From positions 1 to 64,000 of the forward strand of contig NZ_JANCTD010000003.1 of NCBI RefSeq assembly GCF_024297185.1: a DNA stretch of 64,000 bases, given 5' to 3'. The position numbers and the translations under genes were made by a program. The first letter of the stretch is position 1, and the number at the start of each line of letters is the position of its first letter. The DNA is from Lewinella sp. JB7. GTDB lineage: Bacteria > Bacteroidota > Bacteroidia > Chitinophagales > Saprospiraceae. This document shows, piece by piece, positions 27,726 to 36,627 of this stretch. The notes below the pieces were generated by a model. That model made no database searches. It saw nothing but the letters and a program-made list of their open reading frames with translations, and had not been told where the DNA came from.

Positions 27726-28214
27726 TCACTCCAATAGTGCGTAATCGCGCTCGCCGAACTCCACCAGGATGTTGTCGCCCAGCGTGGTGGACAGCACCAT
27801 ACCGCTGTAGGTGACGTAGATCGGCCACTCCTTGTGCCGGCGGTCGACCAGCACGGCCACCTCGATCTTTTTGGGAAGGACGGTCTGCAGGGCGCCCATG
27901 GCGTAGAACAGCGTGCGGCCGGTGTTCGCTACATCGTCCACTACCAGGACCGGCTTGCCCCGGAGTTCCTCCACGTCGTGGTCGAGGGTCGGTCCGGAAG
28001 CAAGTGGGTCAGAGGGAGAAATGTTCAGGTTCCAGAGGTGCAGGGGAGCCTCCGATAAGCGCCGGAGATCGGCGGACAGTCGGCGGGCCAGTTCCATTCC
28101 CCGGCGGTTAATACCGAGGATGTATAGCTCGGATTCCTCGGTGTTACGCTCGAGTATCTCCATGGCCAGTCGGGTAACTTTCGCACCGATCTGGGTATCG
28201 TTGAGTAGCTGCAC
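27726..28214 (-). CDS. PyrR-like phosphoribosyltransferase
   Basis: A 162-residue type I phosphoribosyltransferase with the PRPP-binding signature VLVVDDVANTGRTLFYA (about 93-109) and an N-terminal helix-strand YILGINRRGMELARR. Its length and layout resemble PyrR/uracil or hypoxanthine PRTases. It has the core for base-plus-PRPP chemistry, but the base specificity cannot be read. The start is a GTG at 28214, 13 bases after glgX, so it is probably co-transcribed with glgX. It converges on the TonB receptor gene with no bases between the stop codons. Confidence 0.78.
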   Translation of the reverse strand: MQLLNDTQIGAKVTRLAMEILERNTEESELYILGINRRGMELARRLSADLRRLSEAPLHLWNLNISPSDPLASGPTLDHDVEELRGKPVLVVDDVANTGRTLFYAMGALQTVLPKKIEVAVLVDRRHKEWPIYVTYSGMVLSTTLGDNILVEFGERDYALLE

Positions 28215-28227
28215 GGAAGGGTCTGTT

Positions 28228-30504
28228 TTATTCCTGAATCATTTGCAGCAATTTACGGACCTGCTCAACAATGGTCACCTTCCGCTTACCCTCGGCGGTG
28301 CGGTTCGCGCGGCGCAGTTTGAGCCGGAAGAGGTACAGGCTGCGGGGTCCGAGCAGAAATTTTTCATCGGCCAGGTAATCCTTGCCGACGGGCACCTCGT
28401 CGGTGTGGGTGTCCACGAGCATCTCCCACCGGGTAAATTCCTTCACCCCGGGCAGATTAAATTCGACACCTTCCCAGTACCCGTTGAGGATAAGGAGGAA
28501 GATATCGTCCTTGATCCGGCGGCCTCTTTCGTCGTACTCTTCCATGCCCTCCCCGTTGAGGATCATGCCGATGCTGCGTTGGTTACCGTCGGCCCAGTTC
28601 TCCTCGGTCATCTCGTGGCCGGTGGGATTGAGCCACAGGATGTCGCCCATGCTCTTATCCTGGATCTTACGGCCGTTGAAGAAGCGACGGCGGTGGAAGA
28701 CGGGGTTTTCCCGCCGCAGTTCGACCAGTTTTCGGGTGAAGGAGAAGAGGGAAGCTTGTTCCTCCGTCCAGTCCCAGTTGAACCAACTGATCTCGTTGTC
28801 CTGACAGTACGCATTGTTATTGCCATGCTGCGTACGGCCGTACTCATCGCCCATGGTGATCATGGGGACGCCCTGGCTAAGGAGCAGGGTCGACAGCTGG
28901 TTGCGCTGCATTCGCAGTCGCAGGTTATTGATGTCGGGGTCGTCGGTAGGTCCCTCTACCCCACAGTTCCAGCTGCTGTTGTGGCTGTCCCCATCCCGGT
29001 TGTCTTCCCCGTTGGCCTCGTTGTGCTTCTCGTTATAGCTGTAGAGGTCGCGCAGGGTAAAGCCGTCGTGGGCCGTGACGAAATTGATGCTGGCCGCGGG
29101 CCTACGGCCGCTGAGTTCGTATAGGTCGCTGCTGCCCGTAAGTCGGTACGCCAGATCGGCCACGCCGCTGGCATCCCCCTTCCAGAACTCCCGGACGCTG
29201 TCGCGGTACTTTCCGTTCCATTCGGACCAGAGGACCGGAAAGGCTCCGACCTGGTATCCCCCGGGACCCACGTCCCAGGGTTCGGCGATCAGTTTGACCT
29301 GGCTGATGATGGGATCCTGGTGAATGGTATCGAGGAAGGTGCTCAATTTACCGACCTCGTAGAGACCGCGGGCGAGGGCGCTGGCCAGGTCGAAGCGGAA
29401 ACCGTCGACGTGCATTTCCGTGACCCAGTAGCGGAGGCTGTCCATAACGAGCTGCAGGGAACGGTTATGGACCATATTGACGGTGTTACCCGTTCCGGTA
29501 TAGTCCATGTAGAACTCCTTACTATCGTCGACGAGACGGTAATAAGCCTGGTTATCGAGCCCCTTCATGCTGAGCATCGGGCCGAAGTGGTTGCCCTCGG
29601 CGGTGTGGTTGTACACCACGTCGAGGATAACTTCGAGGCCGGCCTGGTGCAACTTTTTGACCATATCCTTGAACTCGATGACCTGCTGGCCGGCCCGCCC
29701 GGAGGCCGCGTAATCGGCGTGGGGAGCAAAGAAGCTCTGGGAATTATACCCCCAGTAATTGCGCAGTCCCTTATCCTGTAGGTGACTGTCCTGCACGAAG
29801 TGGTGAATCGGCATCAACTCCACCGCCGTGATCCCCAGCTTCTTGAGGTATTCGATCGTTTTCGGGTGAGCTACCCCGGAGTAGGTGCCCCGCAGTTTCT
29901 TCGGAATGTCGGGGTGCAGTTCCGTCATCCCCTTGACGTGCATCTCGTAGATGATCGTTTCGTGCATGGGGGTTTCGAGCCGGCGGTCGTCTTCCCAGTC
30001 ATAGGCCGTATCGATAACCACGCCCTTGGTGATGTAGGGGGCGGAATCCTGCTCGTCCATGGTCAGGTAACGATGGGGGTCGTCGCTGTGGATCGGATAG
30101 GGAAATACGGCCGGGTGCCAGTCGATGGTTCCATCGATCGCCTTGGTGTAGGGGTCGATGAGCAGTTTATTGGGATTAAAGAGGTTGCCCTCTTTCGGAT
30201 TCCAGTCGCCGTGGGCCCGGAAGCCGTAGCGCCAACCGGTTTCAAGATTAGGGATAAAACAGTGCCAAACCTGGTCCGTCTGCTCCATCATCTGGATGCG
30301 GTATTCTTCCTCGTTGGGGGTCTCCTGGCGAAACAGGCAAAGATCCATCCGGGTAGCGCGCTCGCTGAACACGGCGAAGTTGGTTCCTTCCGGCGACCAG
30401 GTGGCTCCCAGCGGGTAAGGCCGGCCGGGCCACACTTCGATGTCCGAAAATTTACCGTAGGGTTTCTTCCCCTGTAGTTCAGCAATGGATTTTTCCTGAG
30501 TCAT
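28228..30504 (-). CDS. glgX: Glycogen debranching enzyme GlgX
   Basis: A 758-residue isoamylase-type GH13 enzyme that hydrolyses alpha-1,6 branch points in glycogen. An N-terminal CBM48 domain (about 20-130, RPYPLGATWSPEGTNFAVFS) leads into a catalytic barrel with region I DVVYNHTAEG, region II VDGFRFDLASAL (nucleophile Asp), region III LIAEPWDVG (acid Glu) and region IV FVTAHDGFTLRDL. Family-specific text such as GDEYGRTQHGNNNAYCQDNEISWFNW confirms GlgX. All catalytic residues are present. It is probably the first gene of a two-gene unit with the phosphoribosyltransferase. Confidence 0.96.
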   Translation of the reverse strand: MTQEKSIAELQGKKPYGKFSDIEVWPGRPYPLGATWSPEGTNFAVFSERATRMDLCLFRQETPNEEEYRIQMMEQTDQVWHCFIPNLETGWRYGFRAHGDWNPKEGNLFNPNKLLIDPYTKAIDGTIDWHPAVFPYPIHSDDPHRYLTMDEQDSAPYITKGVVIDTAYDWEDDRRLETPMHETIIYEMHVKGMTELHPDIPKKLRGTYSGVAHPKTIEYLKKLGITAVELMPIHHFVQDSHLQDKGLRNYWGYNSQSFFAPHADYAASGRAGQQVIEFKDMVKKLHQAGLEVILDVVYNHTAEGNHFGPMLSMKGLDNQAYYRLVDDSKEFYMDYTGTGNTVNMVHNRSLQLVMDSLRYWVTEMHVDGFRFDLASALARGLYEVGKLSTFLDTIHQDPIISQVKLIAEPWDVGPGGYQVGAFPVLWSEWNGKYRDSVREFWKGDASGVADLAYRLTGSSDLYELSGRRPAASINFVTAHDGFTLRDLYSYNEKHNEANGEDNRDGDSHNSSWNCGVEGPTDDPDINNLRLRMQRNQLSTLLLSQGVPMITMGDEYGRTQHGNNNAYCQDNEISWFNWDWTEEQASLFSFTRKLVELRRENPVFHRRRFFNGRKIQDKSMGDILWLNPTGHEMTEENWADGNQRSIGMILNGEGMEEYDERGRRIKDDIFLLILNGYWEGVEFNLPGVKEFTRWEMLVDTHTDEVPVGKDYLADEKFLLGPRSLYLFRLKLRRANRTAEGKRKVTIVEQVRKLLQMIQE

Positions 30505-30516
30505 ATAACTAGATTG

Positions 30517-30539
30517 GCCGGTAATGTGAAACTACCGGC
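30517..30539. repeat. Inverted repeat GCCGGTA-N9-TACCGGC in the glgX leader
   Basis: Perfect 7-bp arms (30517-30523 and 30533-30539) lie 12 bases upstream of the glgX ATG at 30504. It could form a leader hairpin or be a regulator binding site; no T tract follows, so it is not a terminator. Confidence 0.4.
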
Positions 30540-30629
30540 AGTGGGGTTAAATTAGTGTAATACGGGTGGATGTTGTTGATTAACCCGGCCCGGTCAGTGG
30601 ACGTTCACTCGATGAGCGATCATCGCGGA

Positions 30630-30989
30630 TTAATACTGACCGCCGGCCAGCATCACCAGGGTACAGCCCCGCACGACCTCAATACCGTTTTCCCGGGCCA
30701 GCCGCGCAAGTTCCGCATTCTCGGTACCCGGGTTGAAGATGATGCGCTTGGGTGCTACCCGCAGCAGCCAGTCGTAGTATTCGGGCTGGTGCTGGGGTCC
30801 GACGTAAAGGGTAACCGTATCCACTTCGGGGACGTCGGGCTTGCCGTTCAGGATCTCGCGGCCGACTACTTTTCCTTGTTTGATGCCAACGGGAATGATG
30901 TCGTGCCCGTGGGCGGTCAGGCGTTGTGCCGCCAGATAGGCATAGCGGGAGGGGTTGGTGGTGGCCCCCAGAATAAGAGTAGGTTTCAA
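30630..30989 (-). CDS. CoA-binding-domain protein
   Basis: A small Rossmann-fold protein of about 119 residues: LKPTLILGATTNPSRYAYLAAQ at the N-terminus, then TVTLYVGPQHQPEYYDWLL, RIIFNPGTENAELARLA and the C-terminal GIEVVRGCTLVMLAGGQY, all typical of the CoA-binding (YccU-like) family. Its ligand or reaction is unknown. I take the TTG at 30989 because the fold starts there. The next in-frame start upstream is 31037, which would add 16 residues of poor character; this choice is uncertain. It lies upstream of glgX, 125 bases away on the same strand. Confidence 0.78.
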   Translation of the reverse strand: MKPTLILGATTNPSRYAYLAAQRLTAHGHDIIPVGIKQGKVVGREILNGKPDVPEVDTVTLYVGPQHQPEYYDWLLRVAPKRIIFNPGTENAELARLARENGIEVVRGCTLVMLAGGQY

Positions 30990-31232
30990 TACGTGGTTTT
31001 TTGGCGGGCTAAAGGCACGTCGCCACCGGTCGGGCATTCGCCGCCGCGACGCTCGTGCGTGCGTGCTACCGTATAACGTTTGTGTGCCCGATCTGTGCTA
31101 AAGGATCCGAGTTTTTGGGCGGGGAAACTTGGGCCGCCCCCCCCCGACTAGTCAGGCGGTTGCGGTTGGCGAGGATTGCTCTTCCGGATTAAACGCGGCA
31201 CCCGCGTCCCCGCCCAGCGATTGACCTAATGT

Positions 31233-31883
31233 TTACTTCCGCATCAGCTCCACCTGGGGCCAGATATCGCCGATGAGGCTCACCAGACCGTAGATCAGCA
31301 TCTGGATGCCGATGGCCATAACCAGGAAGCCCATGATGCGGCTGAGGGCGGAGAGGCCGGCGCGCCCCAGTAAACGAAACAGCAGGGGGGCAAACTTGAG
31401 GGTGACGAAGATGAGCAGGGCCATCACGACGACAACGCCGACGATCAGAAGGCTGCTTCGCCAGCTCGGATCAACGGCCGACAGACCGATCAGCAGGGAG
31501 ATACTTCCCGGGCCGGAGAGCATCGGCATGGCCATAGGCGTAAAGCTGATATCCTCCTTCTGCTGAGCCTCCTCCTCGATCTGGTGGCTGATGCGGCGGC
31601 GTTCGAACTTGCTGTTGAGCAATCCGTAGCCGCTGTTCACGATGATCAGGCCGCCGGCAATCCGCAGGGCGTTCAGCGAGATGCCGAAGAAGTTCAGGAT
31701 GACGGAGCCGGCAAAGAAGAAGACCACCAGGATCATCATAAAATAGATTGCGGTGCGCAGGGCAGTAGCCGAACGTTCCTGCTTACTGTAATCGTTGGTC
31801 AGGGTCAGGTACATGGGTACCGCCCCGAGCGGGTTGACGACCGAGAAGAGCGAACCGAGGGTGGCGAAGAAGAAACTGATCAT
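31233..31883 (-). CDS. MarC-family integral membrane protein
   Basis: A protein of 216 residues with six hydrophobic helices (for example TALRTAIYFMMILVVFFFAG and LLIVGVVVVMALLIFVTL). Family features are the N-terminal FFFATLGSLFSVVNPLGAVPMYL and the internally repeated PxAxPxLSGPGSI pattern (TPMAMPMLSGPGSIS). MarC proteins are inner-membrane proteins once linked to antibiotic resistance; their real role is unclear. The gene stands alone, with an exact -7 box seven bases before its ATG. Confidence 0.9.
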   Translation of the reverse strand: MISFFFATLGSLFSVVNPLGAVPMYLTLTNDYSKQERSATALRTAIYFMMILVVFFFAGSVILNFFGISLNALRIAGGLIIVNSGYGLLNSKFERRRISHQIEEEAQQKEDISFTPMAMPMLSGPGSISLLIGLSAVDPSWRSSLLIVGVVVVMALLIFVTLKFAPLLFRLLGRAGLSALSRIMGFLVMAIGIQMLIYGLVSLIGDIWPQVELMRK

Positions 31884-31890
31884 TGGGCTG

Positions 31891-31898
31891 CAAACATA
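31891..31898 (-). promoter_or_regulatory. -7 promoter box TATGTTTG before marC-like gene
   Basis: On the minus strand TATGTTTG is an exact TAnnTTTG match, and only seven bases separate it from the ATG at 31883. The transcript would be leaderless or nearly so. No -33 TTTG is obvious. Confidence 0.55.
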
Positions 31899-32109
31899 GG
31901 GTCAACGACCGAAGTTTCGCAGCCGACCCTACCCTACCCCCACGGTCAAAGCGAGCGCATTCCGTTGCCGTTACGCCTAGCGATACTTCTCACAGACCGG
32001 CACACGGGAAGCCCAATTCCGTTTGGGAAGACGCAGTCCGGACGGGTAATTATCGTCCGAAAAATATACCGTTAAAGTTCGCCGTCAACGCTTCCGAATA
32101 TCCACCCAC

Positions 32110-32126
32110 CGGGTACCAATTACCCG
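32110..32126. repeat. Small hairpin CGGGTA-N5-TACCCG downstream of the thiolase gene
   Basis: Six-bp arms at 32110-32115 and 32121-32126. A third related arm, CGGGTAATT at 32043-32051, is the exact reverse complement of 32118-32126, so two alternative pairings are possible. It lies in the 269-base gap after the thiolase stop, which otherwise holds only the marC-like promoter; no gene is visible in the gap. It could be a 3' stabilising structure or chance. Confidence 0.3.
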
Positions 32127-32152
32127 AACGTGCGGTAGAACGATCCCGAACA

Positions 32153-33325
32153 TCAGAGGCGCTCGTAGATGCCGGCAATACCCTGGCCACCGCCGACGCA
32201 GGCCGTGACCAATCCGTACCGCAGATCACGGCGCTTCATCTCGTTGAGCAACTGAATCGACAGCTTGGCGCCGGTGCACCCGAGTGGGTGGCCGAGGGCA
32301 ATGGCCCCGCCGTTGACGTTGACAATGTCGGGGTCCAGGCCGGTCTCCCGGATGACGGCAAGGGACTGGGTGGCGAAGGCCTCGTTGAGCTCGACCAGCT
32401 GAATATCTTCCAGCTTAAGCCCGGCCTGCTTCAGCGCCTTGGGGATGGCGACGCAGGGCCCGATGCCCATGTACAGCGGATCCACTCCCCCGACGGAGCA
32501 ACTGACCAGCCGCGCGATCGGCTCCAGTCCGAGCTGTTTCATCATTTCCCCGCTCATCACGATCACGAAGGCTACCCCGTCGCTGGTCTGGCTGGAGTTG
32601 CCGGCGGTGACCACGCCGCCCTGCTGGAACACGGCACGCAGGCGGGCGAGGGCCTCCATGCTGGTTCCCCGGCGTACGCCCTCGTCCACGGCGACGGTAT
32701 GGCTGCTCGTGGCCCGCTTACCGTCACGGACGAAGACTTCCTCCACCTCGATCGGCACGATCTCCTCCGCGAAGCGACCGGCATCAATGGCCGCCGCCGC
32801 CAGGGCATGACTGCGGACGGCAAACTGGTCGGCATCCTCGCGGCTGACCTTGTACTTGCGGGCGACGGCCTCGGCCGTGATGCCCATGCTTACGACGTAG
32901 TCCGGCGTATTGCTGGCGACCTCATAGCTGGGCGCGAGTTTGTACCCCGTCATGGGAATCTGGCTCATACTCTCCGCCCCTCCGGCTACGTAGCAGTGAC
33001 CCATGCCGGCCTTGATCTTGGCGACGGCCATGGAGATGGTTTCCAACCCGCTCGCGCAATAGCGGTTGACCGTTACGCCGGGTACTGATTTGCCGAGTGC
33101 CCGCAGACTGATCTGGCGACCGACCTGCAGTCCCTGTTCGCCCTCCGGATTGGCGCAGCCGACGAATACGTCGTCCACCACCTGGGGGTCGACCGCGGGG
33201 TTTTGCTCGAACAGATGTTGGATGACCCGGACGGCCAGGTCGTCGGAGCGGAAATTGCGGAACCCACCCCGACCGGCTTTACCGACGGCGCTGCGGTATC
33301 CGCTGATGATATATGCCTCGTTCAT
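32153..33325 (-). CDS. fadA: Acetyl-CoA C-acyltransferase (thiolase) of beta-oxidation
   Basis: A 390-residue type II thiolase that cleaves 3-ketoacyl-CoA with CoA to release acetyl-CoA. The acyl-enzyme cysteine lies in [12 protein letters not shown] (about C90), the catalytic histidine in [12 protein letters not shown] (about 345) and the second cysteine in [12 protein letters not shown] (about 375). The N-terminal [17 protein letters not shown] is normal. It lies 21 bases downstream of the two-domain dehydrogenase/hydratase gene, so the pair forms the usual fadN/fadA-like unit. Biosynthetic thiolase activity is possible, but the context argues for breakdown. Confidence 0.95.
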   Translation of the reverse strand: MNEAYIISGYRSAVGKAGRGGFRNFRSDDLAVRVIQHLFEQNPAVDPQVVDDVFVGCANPEGEQGLQVGRQISLRALGKSVPGVTVNRYCASGLETISMAVAKIKAGMGHCYVAGGAESMSQIPMTGYKLAPSYEVASNTPDYVVSMGITAEAVARKYKVSREDADQFAVRSHALAAAAIDAGRFAEEIVPIEVEEVFVRDGKRATSSHTVAVDEGVRRGTSMEALARLRAVFQQGGVVTAGNSSQTSDGVAFVIVMSGEMMKQLGLEPIARLVSCSVGGVDPLYMGIGPCVAIPKALKQAGLKLEDIQLVELNEAFATQSLAVIRETGLDPDIVNVNGGAIALGHPLGCTGAKLSIQLLNEMKRRDLRYGLVTACVGGGQGIAGIYERL

Positions 33326-33346
33326 GTTATTGTCTTTTACTGGTTC

Positions 33347-35746
33347 TTAATTGCGCAGGGGCTTATTGGTCTGCAGCATGTGCTGAATACGCTCGAGGGT
33401 TTTCTGCTCCCCGCAGAGACTGAGGAAGGCTTCCCGCTCGATATCCAGGAGGTACTGTTCGCTGACCTGCTGGGTACCGGTGAGGTCGCCACCACAGAGA
33501 ACCCAGGCAATTTTCTTGGCGATCTTGATGTCGTGGTCACTGGCGAAGTGGCCGCGCTTCAGTTCATTGGCCGCCGCGTAGAGAGCCGCCAGTCCGCCCC
33601 GGCCCAGCACGGTGACATCCTCGCGCTGTCGGGGCATGGTGTAGCCGTCGTCGGCCAGGTCGAGCACCATGCGTTTGGCCTCGGCGATGTTGCGATCCTT
33701 ATTGACGACGACCTTGTCGCGCCCCTTGATCAGGTAGCCGTGGTCGTACGCCTCGTAGGCACTCGTGGATACGGCCGCCATGGCGATGGTCTTGAAGCGT
33801 TCGATGAGCGTCGGGATCATGACGTCTCCCTCAAAGAAACTATCGCTCGTGCGCAGCGCGAACTCCTTGGTACCGGCCCCGGCGGGAATTACGCCGATGC
33901 CGGCTTCCACGAGCCCGATGTAGCTCTCGGCGGCCACGGCGGCGCCATCGCAGTGCATCACGCTTTCGCAGCCCCCGCCGAATACGTAGCCCTGGGTGGC
34001 GGCGATGACGGGAATTGCCGAGTAGCGAAGGCGCATCACGCTCTGCTGGAAGAGATTCACCGCCAGGTTGAGCTCCTCGAACTCCTGTTGGTAGGCGAGT
34101 TGGGCGATCATCATGAGATTGGCGCCCACGCTGAAGTTGTCGGCGTTGTTGCCGAGTACCATGCCCCGCCAGCCTTCCTCCTCGAGCTTCGTGATGGCTT
34201 CCTGGTAGCCCCGGAGTACGCCTTCGCCGATGCTGTTGTAGGCGCTGGTGAATTCCAGGCAGGCGACCCCGTCGCCGATGTCGTGCAGGGTCACTTCGCT
34301 GTTCTGGTACACCGGCTTCCGATCGCGGAGGTTGTCCAGGATGATGAACTCCTCGGTGCCCGGCTTTACGCGATACGATTGCGATGCGATGTCGTAGTAC
34401 TTCAACTGACCGCCCTCGCGCTTATAGAAGCTGTCGTGGCCCGCGGCCTGCATCTCCCGGACCCACGGGGCAATAGTACCGCCGTCCGCTTCCGCGGCGT
34501 CGATGCCGGCCTGCAGCCCTACCGCGTCCCAGTATTCGAAGGGTCCCATCTTCCAGGCGTAGCCGGCGCGCATGGCGTCGTCGATGCTGTAGATGTTGTC
34601 GCTGATCTCCGGAATGCGATTGGCGGCGTATGCGAACAGTCCGGCCAGGCTGCGCCGAATTAATTCACCACCCTTATCGTCCGCCGTAAAGAGGGCCTTT
34701 ATCCGTTTTTGCGGATCGTCGATCTGTTTGGCGAGCTTCAGACTGGCCAGATCTTCCCGCTGACTGGGCTCGTACTCAAGAGTCTTCAGATTAAGGCCGA
34801 GGATCTGGCGGTTGCCTTCCTCGTCCGTCACTTTCTTGTAGAAGCCCTGTCCGGACTTATTCCCCAGGAAGTTCTTGTCGAGCAGGAATTCGTAGTAAGA
34901 CGGGATATTCATCACCGCGCTAGCCTCGTCGTCGGGTGCGTTTTCCCGGATGCCGGTCATGACGTGAGCGGCCGTATCGTGGCCGACGAGGTCGCCCAGC
35001 CGAAAGGTGCCGGTTTTGGGCCGTCCGATAGCCGGTCCGGTAAGTTTATCCACGGTTTCGATGCGCAGACCCAGTTCGTCGGTGAGGGCGTAGATCCGGG
35101 CCATACTGTACACTCCGATCCGGTTGCCGATGAAGGCGGGAGTATCCTTGGCCAGAACCGTGGTCTTGCCGAGGTAGAGATCTCCGTAGCGCATGAAGAA
35201 ATCGATTACCTCCTGCTTGGTGTCCGGTCCGGGGATGATCTCGAACAGGCGCAGGTAGCGGGCCGGGTTGAAGAAGTGAGTCCCGCAGAAATGCTGACGG
35301 AAATCCTCACTCATGCCCTCCTGAATCATGCGGATGGGAATGCCGGAAGTGTTCGTCGTCACTAAACTTCCCTTACGTCTGACTTTGTCTACCTGCCCTA
35401 AAACCTTCTGCTTAATGTCCAGTCGCTCCACCACCACTTCGATGATCCAGTCGTAGTCCCCGAGCTTGTCCATGTCGTCGGTGAAGTTGCCGACCGTGAT
35501 CCGGCTGGCGAAATCCTTACGGTAGAGGGGGGCGGGCTTCGACTTCAGGGCCGCCTGCAGGGCTGTGGTCGCGACGGAATTGCGGACGTCCGGATTGGTT
35601 TCCGTTTCCTCCATGTCCCGGGGCAGGATGTCGAGCATCAAGACTTCGAGGCCGATATTGGCGAAATGGGAGGCGATACCGGAACCCATTACGCCCGAGC
35701 CGAGAACGGCTACCCGGCGGATGTGTCGATTGGTGTTTTTGGTCAT
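33347..35746 (-). CDS. 3-hydroxyacyl-CoA dehydrogenase / enoyl-CoA hydratase fusion
   Basis: A 799-residue bifunctional beta-oxidation enzyme. The dehydrogenase comes first (about 1-320: RRVAVLGSGVMGSGIASHFA for NAD binding, TNTSGIPIRMI, FCGTHFFNPARYL, GNRIGVYSM), followed by a second dehydrogenase-like helical domain (about 350-460) and a C-terminal enoyl-CoA hydratase domain (about 490-700, NFSVGANLMMIAQLA, PVIAATQGYVFGGGCESVMHCD). This order is the reverse of E. coli FadB and matches Bacillus FadN-type proteins. The ATG at 35746 begins the fold. Two palindromes flank its promoter, suggesting control by a fatty-acid-responsive repressor or activator. Confidence 0.94.
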   Translation of the reverse strand: MTKNTNRHIRRVAVLGSGVMGSGIASHFANIGLEVLMLDILPRDMEETETNPDVRNSVATTALQAALKSKPAPLYRKDFASRITVGNFTDDMDKLGDYDWIIEVVVERLDIKQKVLGQVDKVRRKGSLVTTNTSGIPIRMIQEGMSEDFRQHFCGTHFFNPARYLRLFEIIPGPDTKQEVIDFFMRYGDLYLGKTTVLAKDTPAFIGNRIGVYSMARIYALTDELGLRIETVDKLTGPAIGRPKTGTFRLGDLVGHDTAAHVMTGIRENAPDDEASAVMNIPSYYEFLLDKNFLGNKSGQGFYKKVTDEEGNRQILGLNLKTLEYEPSQREDLASLKLAKQIDDPQKRIKALFTADDKGGELIRRSLAGLFAYAANRIPEISDNIYSIDDAMRAGYAWKMGPFEYWDAVGLQAGIDAAEADGGTIAPWVREMQAAGHDSFYKREGGQLKYYDIASQSYRVKPGTEEFIILDNLRDRKPVYQNSEVTLHDIGDGVACLEFTSAYNSIGEGVLRGYQEAITKLEEEGWRGMVLGNNADNFSVGANLMMIAQLAYQQEFEELNLAVNLFQQSVMRLRYSAIPVIAATQGYVFGGGCESVMHCDGAAVAAESYIGLVEAGIGVIPAGAGTKEFALRTSDSFFEGDVMIPTLIERFKTIAMAAVSTSAYEAYDHGYLIKGRDKVVVNKDRNIAEAKRMVLDLADDGYTMPRQREDVTVLGRGGLAALYAAANELKRGHFASDHDIKIAKKIAWVLCGGDLTGTQQVSEQYLLDIEREAFLSLCGEQKTLERIQHMLQTNKPLRN

Positions 35747-35759
35747 AGCAAGATCGTTT

Positions 35760-35773
35760 AGCGAAATTTCGCT
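35760..35773. promoter_or_regulatory. Perfect palindrome AGCGAAATTTCGCT, candidate fad operator
   Basis: A perfect 14-bp palindrome lies between the -7 box (35776-35783, minus strand) and the ATG at 35746, over the expected transcription start. That is a standard place for a repressor. The regulator is not encoded nearby. Confidence 0.5.
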
Positions 35774-35775
35774 GG

Positions 35776-35783
35776 CTAAGGTA
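35776..35783 (-). promoter_or_regulatory. -7-like box TACCTTAG before the fad pair
   Basis: TACCTTAG on the minus strand resembles TAnnTTTG at five of six fixed positions, 29 bases before the ATG at 35746, between two palindromes. Confidence 0.4.
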
Positions 35784-35809
35784 AATAAAAGCGCGGCCCC
35801 GCCCAAAAG

Positions 35810-35823
35810 TTGAGCGCGCTCAA
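35810..35823. promoter_or_regulatory. Perfect palindrome TTGAGCGCGCTCAA upstream of the fad promoter
   Basis: A second perfect 14-bp palindrome, about 26 bases upstream of the -7 box and so in the -35 to -50 zone. It also lies 15 bases beyond the stop of the lipoprotein gene, so a role at that gene's 3' end cannot be excluded. No T tract follows it in either direction. Confidence 0.45.
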
Positions 35824-35838
35824 TTCCCTATGATCAAA

Positions 35839-36627
35839 CTATTCCCGCCGGAGCAGGGTCTGGCGGATGATGTATCCCTTCTCCGCCTTCTCGTTCCAGG
35901 GAAGGTCCACGCAACTGCCAGTGTCACCGTCGCAACACACCCGGCACTGGGTGTGGCGAGCATCTACGAACCGTTCGACCAAGCCGAGCCCCGGCGCGTA
36001 CCGCTCGTATGCCTGCCGCAGATCGATGAGGTTATCGACCTCCGCCTGCCGCACCGTCACCACGCTATCGAGCGCCAGCCCGGTTTCCAGTTGCAGGGAT
36101 TCGCCCACGGCCGCGTAGTGGTACACCCAGCCGTTGTAAACATCAAGAAATTCACCGCCGACCGCGACGGTGCGTGCCGCGTCAAAGTCCGCATTACCGT
36201 CCCATTCGGTGGTTTCCCGGAGGGGCAGCACCAGCTTGGTGAACGTCAGATTGTCCTCACTGCGCAGGACCGACCGTTCCGTGAGCGTGACAGTGTAGGT
36301 CTGCTTGTAGCGGAAGGGTTCGCTTTCGGTCGCTCGCTCCCAGCGCTCGCCGCGGTACACCACGGAACCGTCGCCCCCGGTGAATTGCTCCACGAGGGTT
36401 TCGCGGGCTTCGAGTCGCGCGGTATCGTAGCGGGTTCCGGATACCGTGTTGACGAGCACGATGCTGTCTACCCGGAAGTAAGCGGGACGGTTCAGCTCCA
36501 CGGGGTAGTACCGTGCGAGCACCGCGGCGTCAGCCGGGGCCAGCACTTCCTCCTTACAGGAGGACGCACCAAGGATGAATAAACAGATACAGGAAGACAG
36601 GAGGATACGGAACGGCATATTCATCAT
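35839..36627 (-). CDS. Lipoprotein with a C-terminal cysteine cluster, unknown function
   Basis: A 262-residue lipoprotein (signal to about 23, lipobox ASSC with cysteine 24). The mature part is rich in beta strands (YPVELNRPAYFRVDSIVLVN, YTVTLTERSVLR). The C-terminal part has four cysteines close together in HTQCRVCCDGDTGSCVDLPW, which may form disulfides or bind metal. The family is not recognised. Its ATG at 36627 overlaps the YfhO stop (ATGA), with a second ATG directly after it, so translation is probably coupled to yfhO. Confidence 0.75.
   Translation of the reverse strand: MMNMPFRILLSSCICLFILGASSCKEEVLAPADAAVLARYYPVELNRPAYFRVDSIVLVNTVSGTRYDTARLEARETLVEQFTGGDGSVVYRGERWERATESEPFRYKQTYTVTLTERSVLRSEDNLTFTKLVLPLRETTEWDGNADFDAARTVAVGGEFLDVYNGWVYHYAAVGESLQLETGLALDSVVTVRQAEVDNLIDLRQAYERYAPGLGLVERFVDARHTQCRVCCDGDTGSCVDLPWNEKAEKGYIIRQTLLRRE

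Noticed and set aside
31137-31145. C9 run in the gap between the CoA-binding and marC-like genes
   Set aside because: It could be a phase-variable tract, but it is not inside or directly before a promoter or a gene start. The surrounding gap (30990-31232) holds no gene, tRNA or clear hairpin.
31883-33088. Plus-strand open frame of 401 codons
   Set aside because: Antisense to the thiolase; starts in the marC-like promoter region; no motifs.
33203-34663. Plus-strand open frame of 486 codons
   Set aside because: Antisense to the thiolase and the dehydrogenase/hydratase gene; no recognisable domain, composition typical of an opposite-strand shadow.
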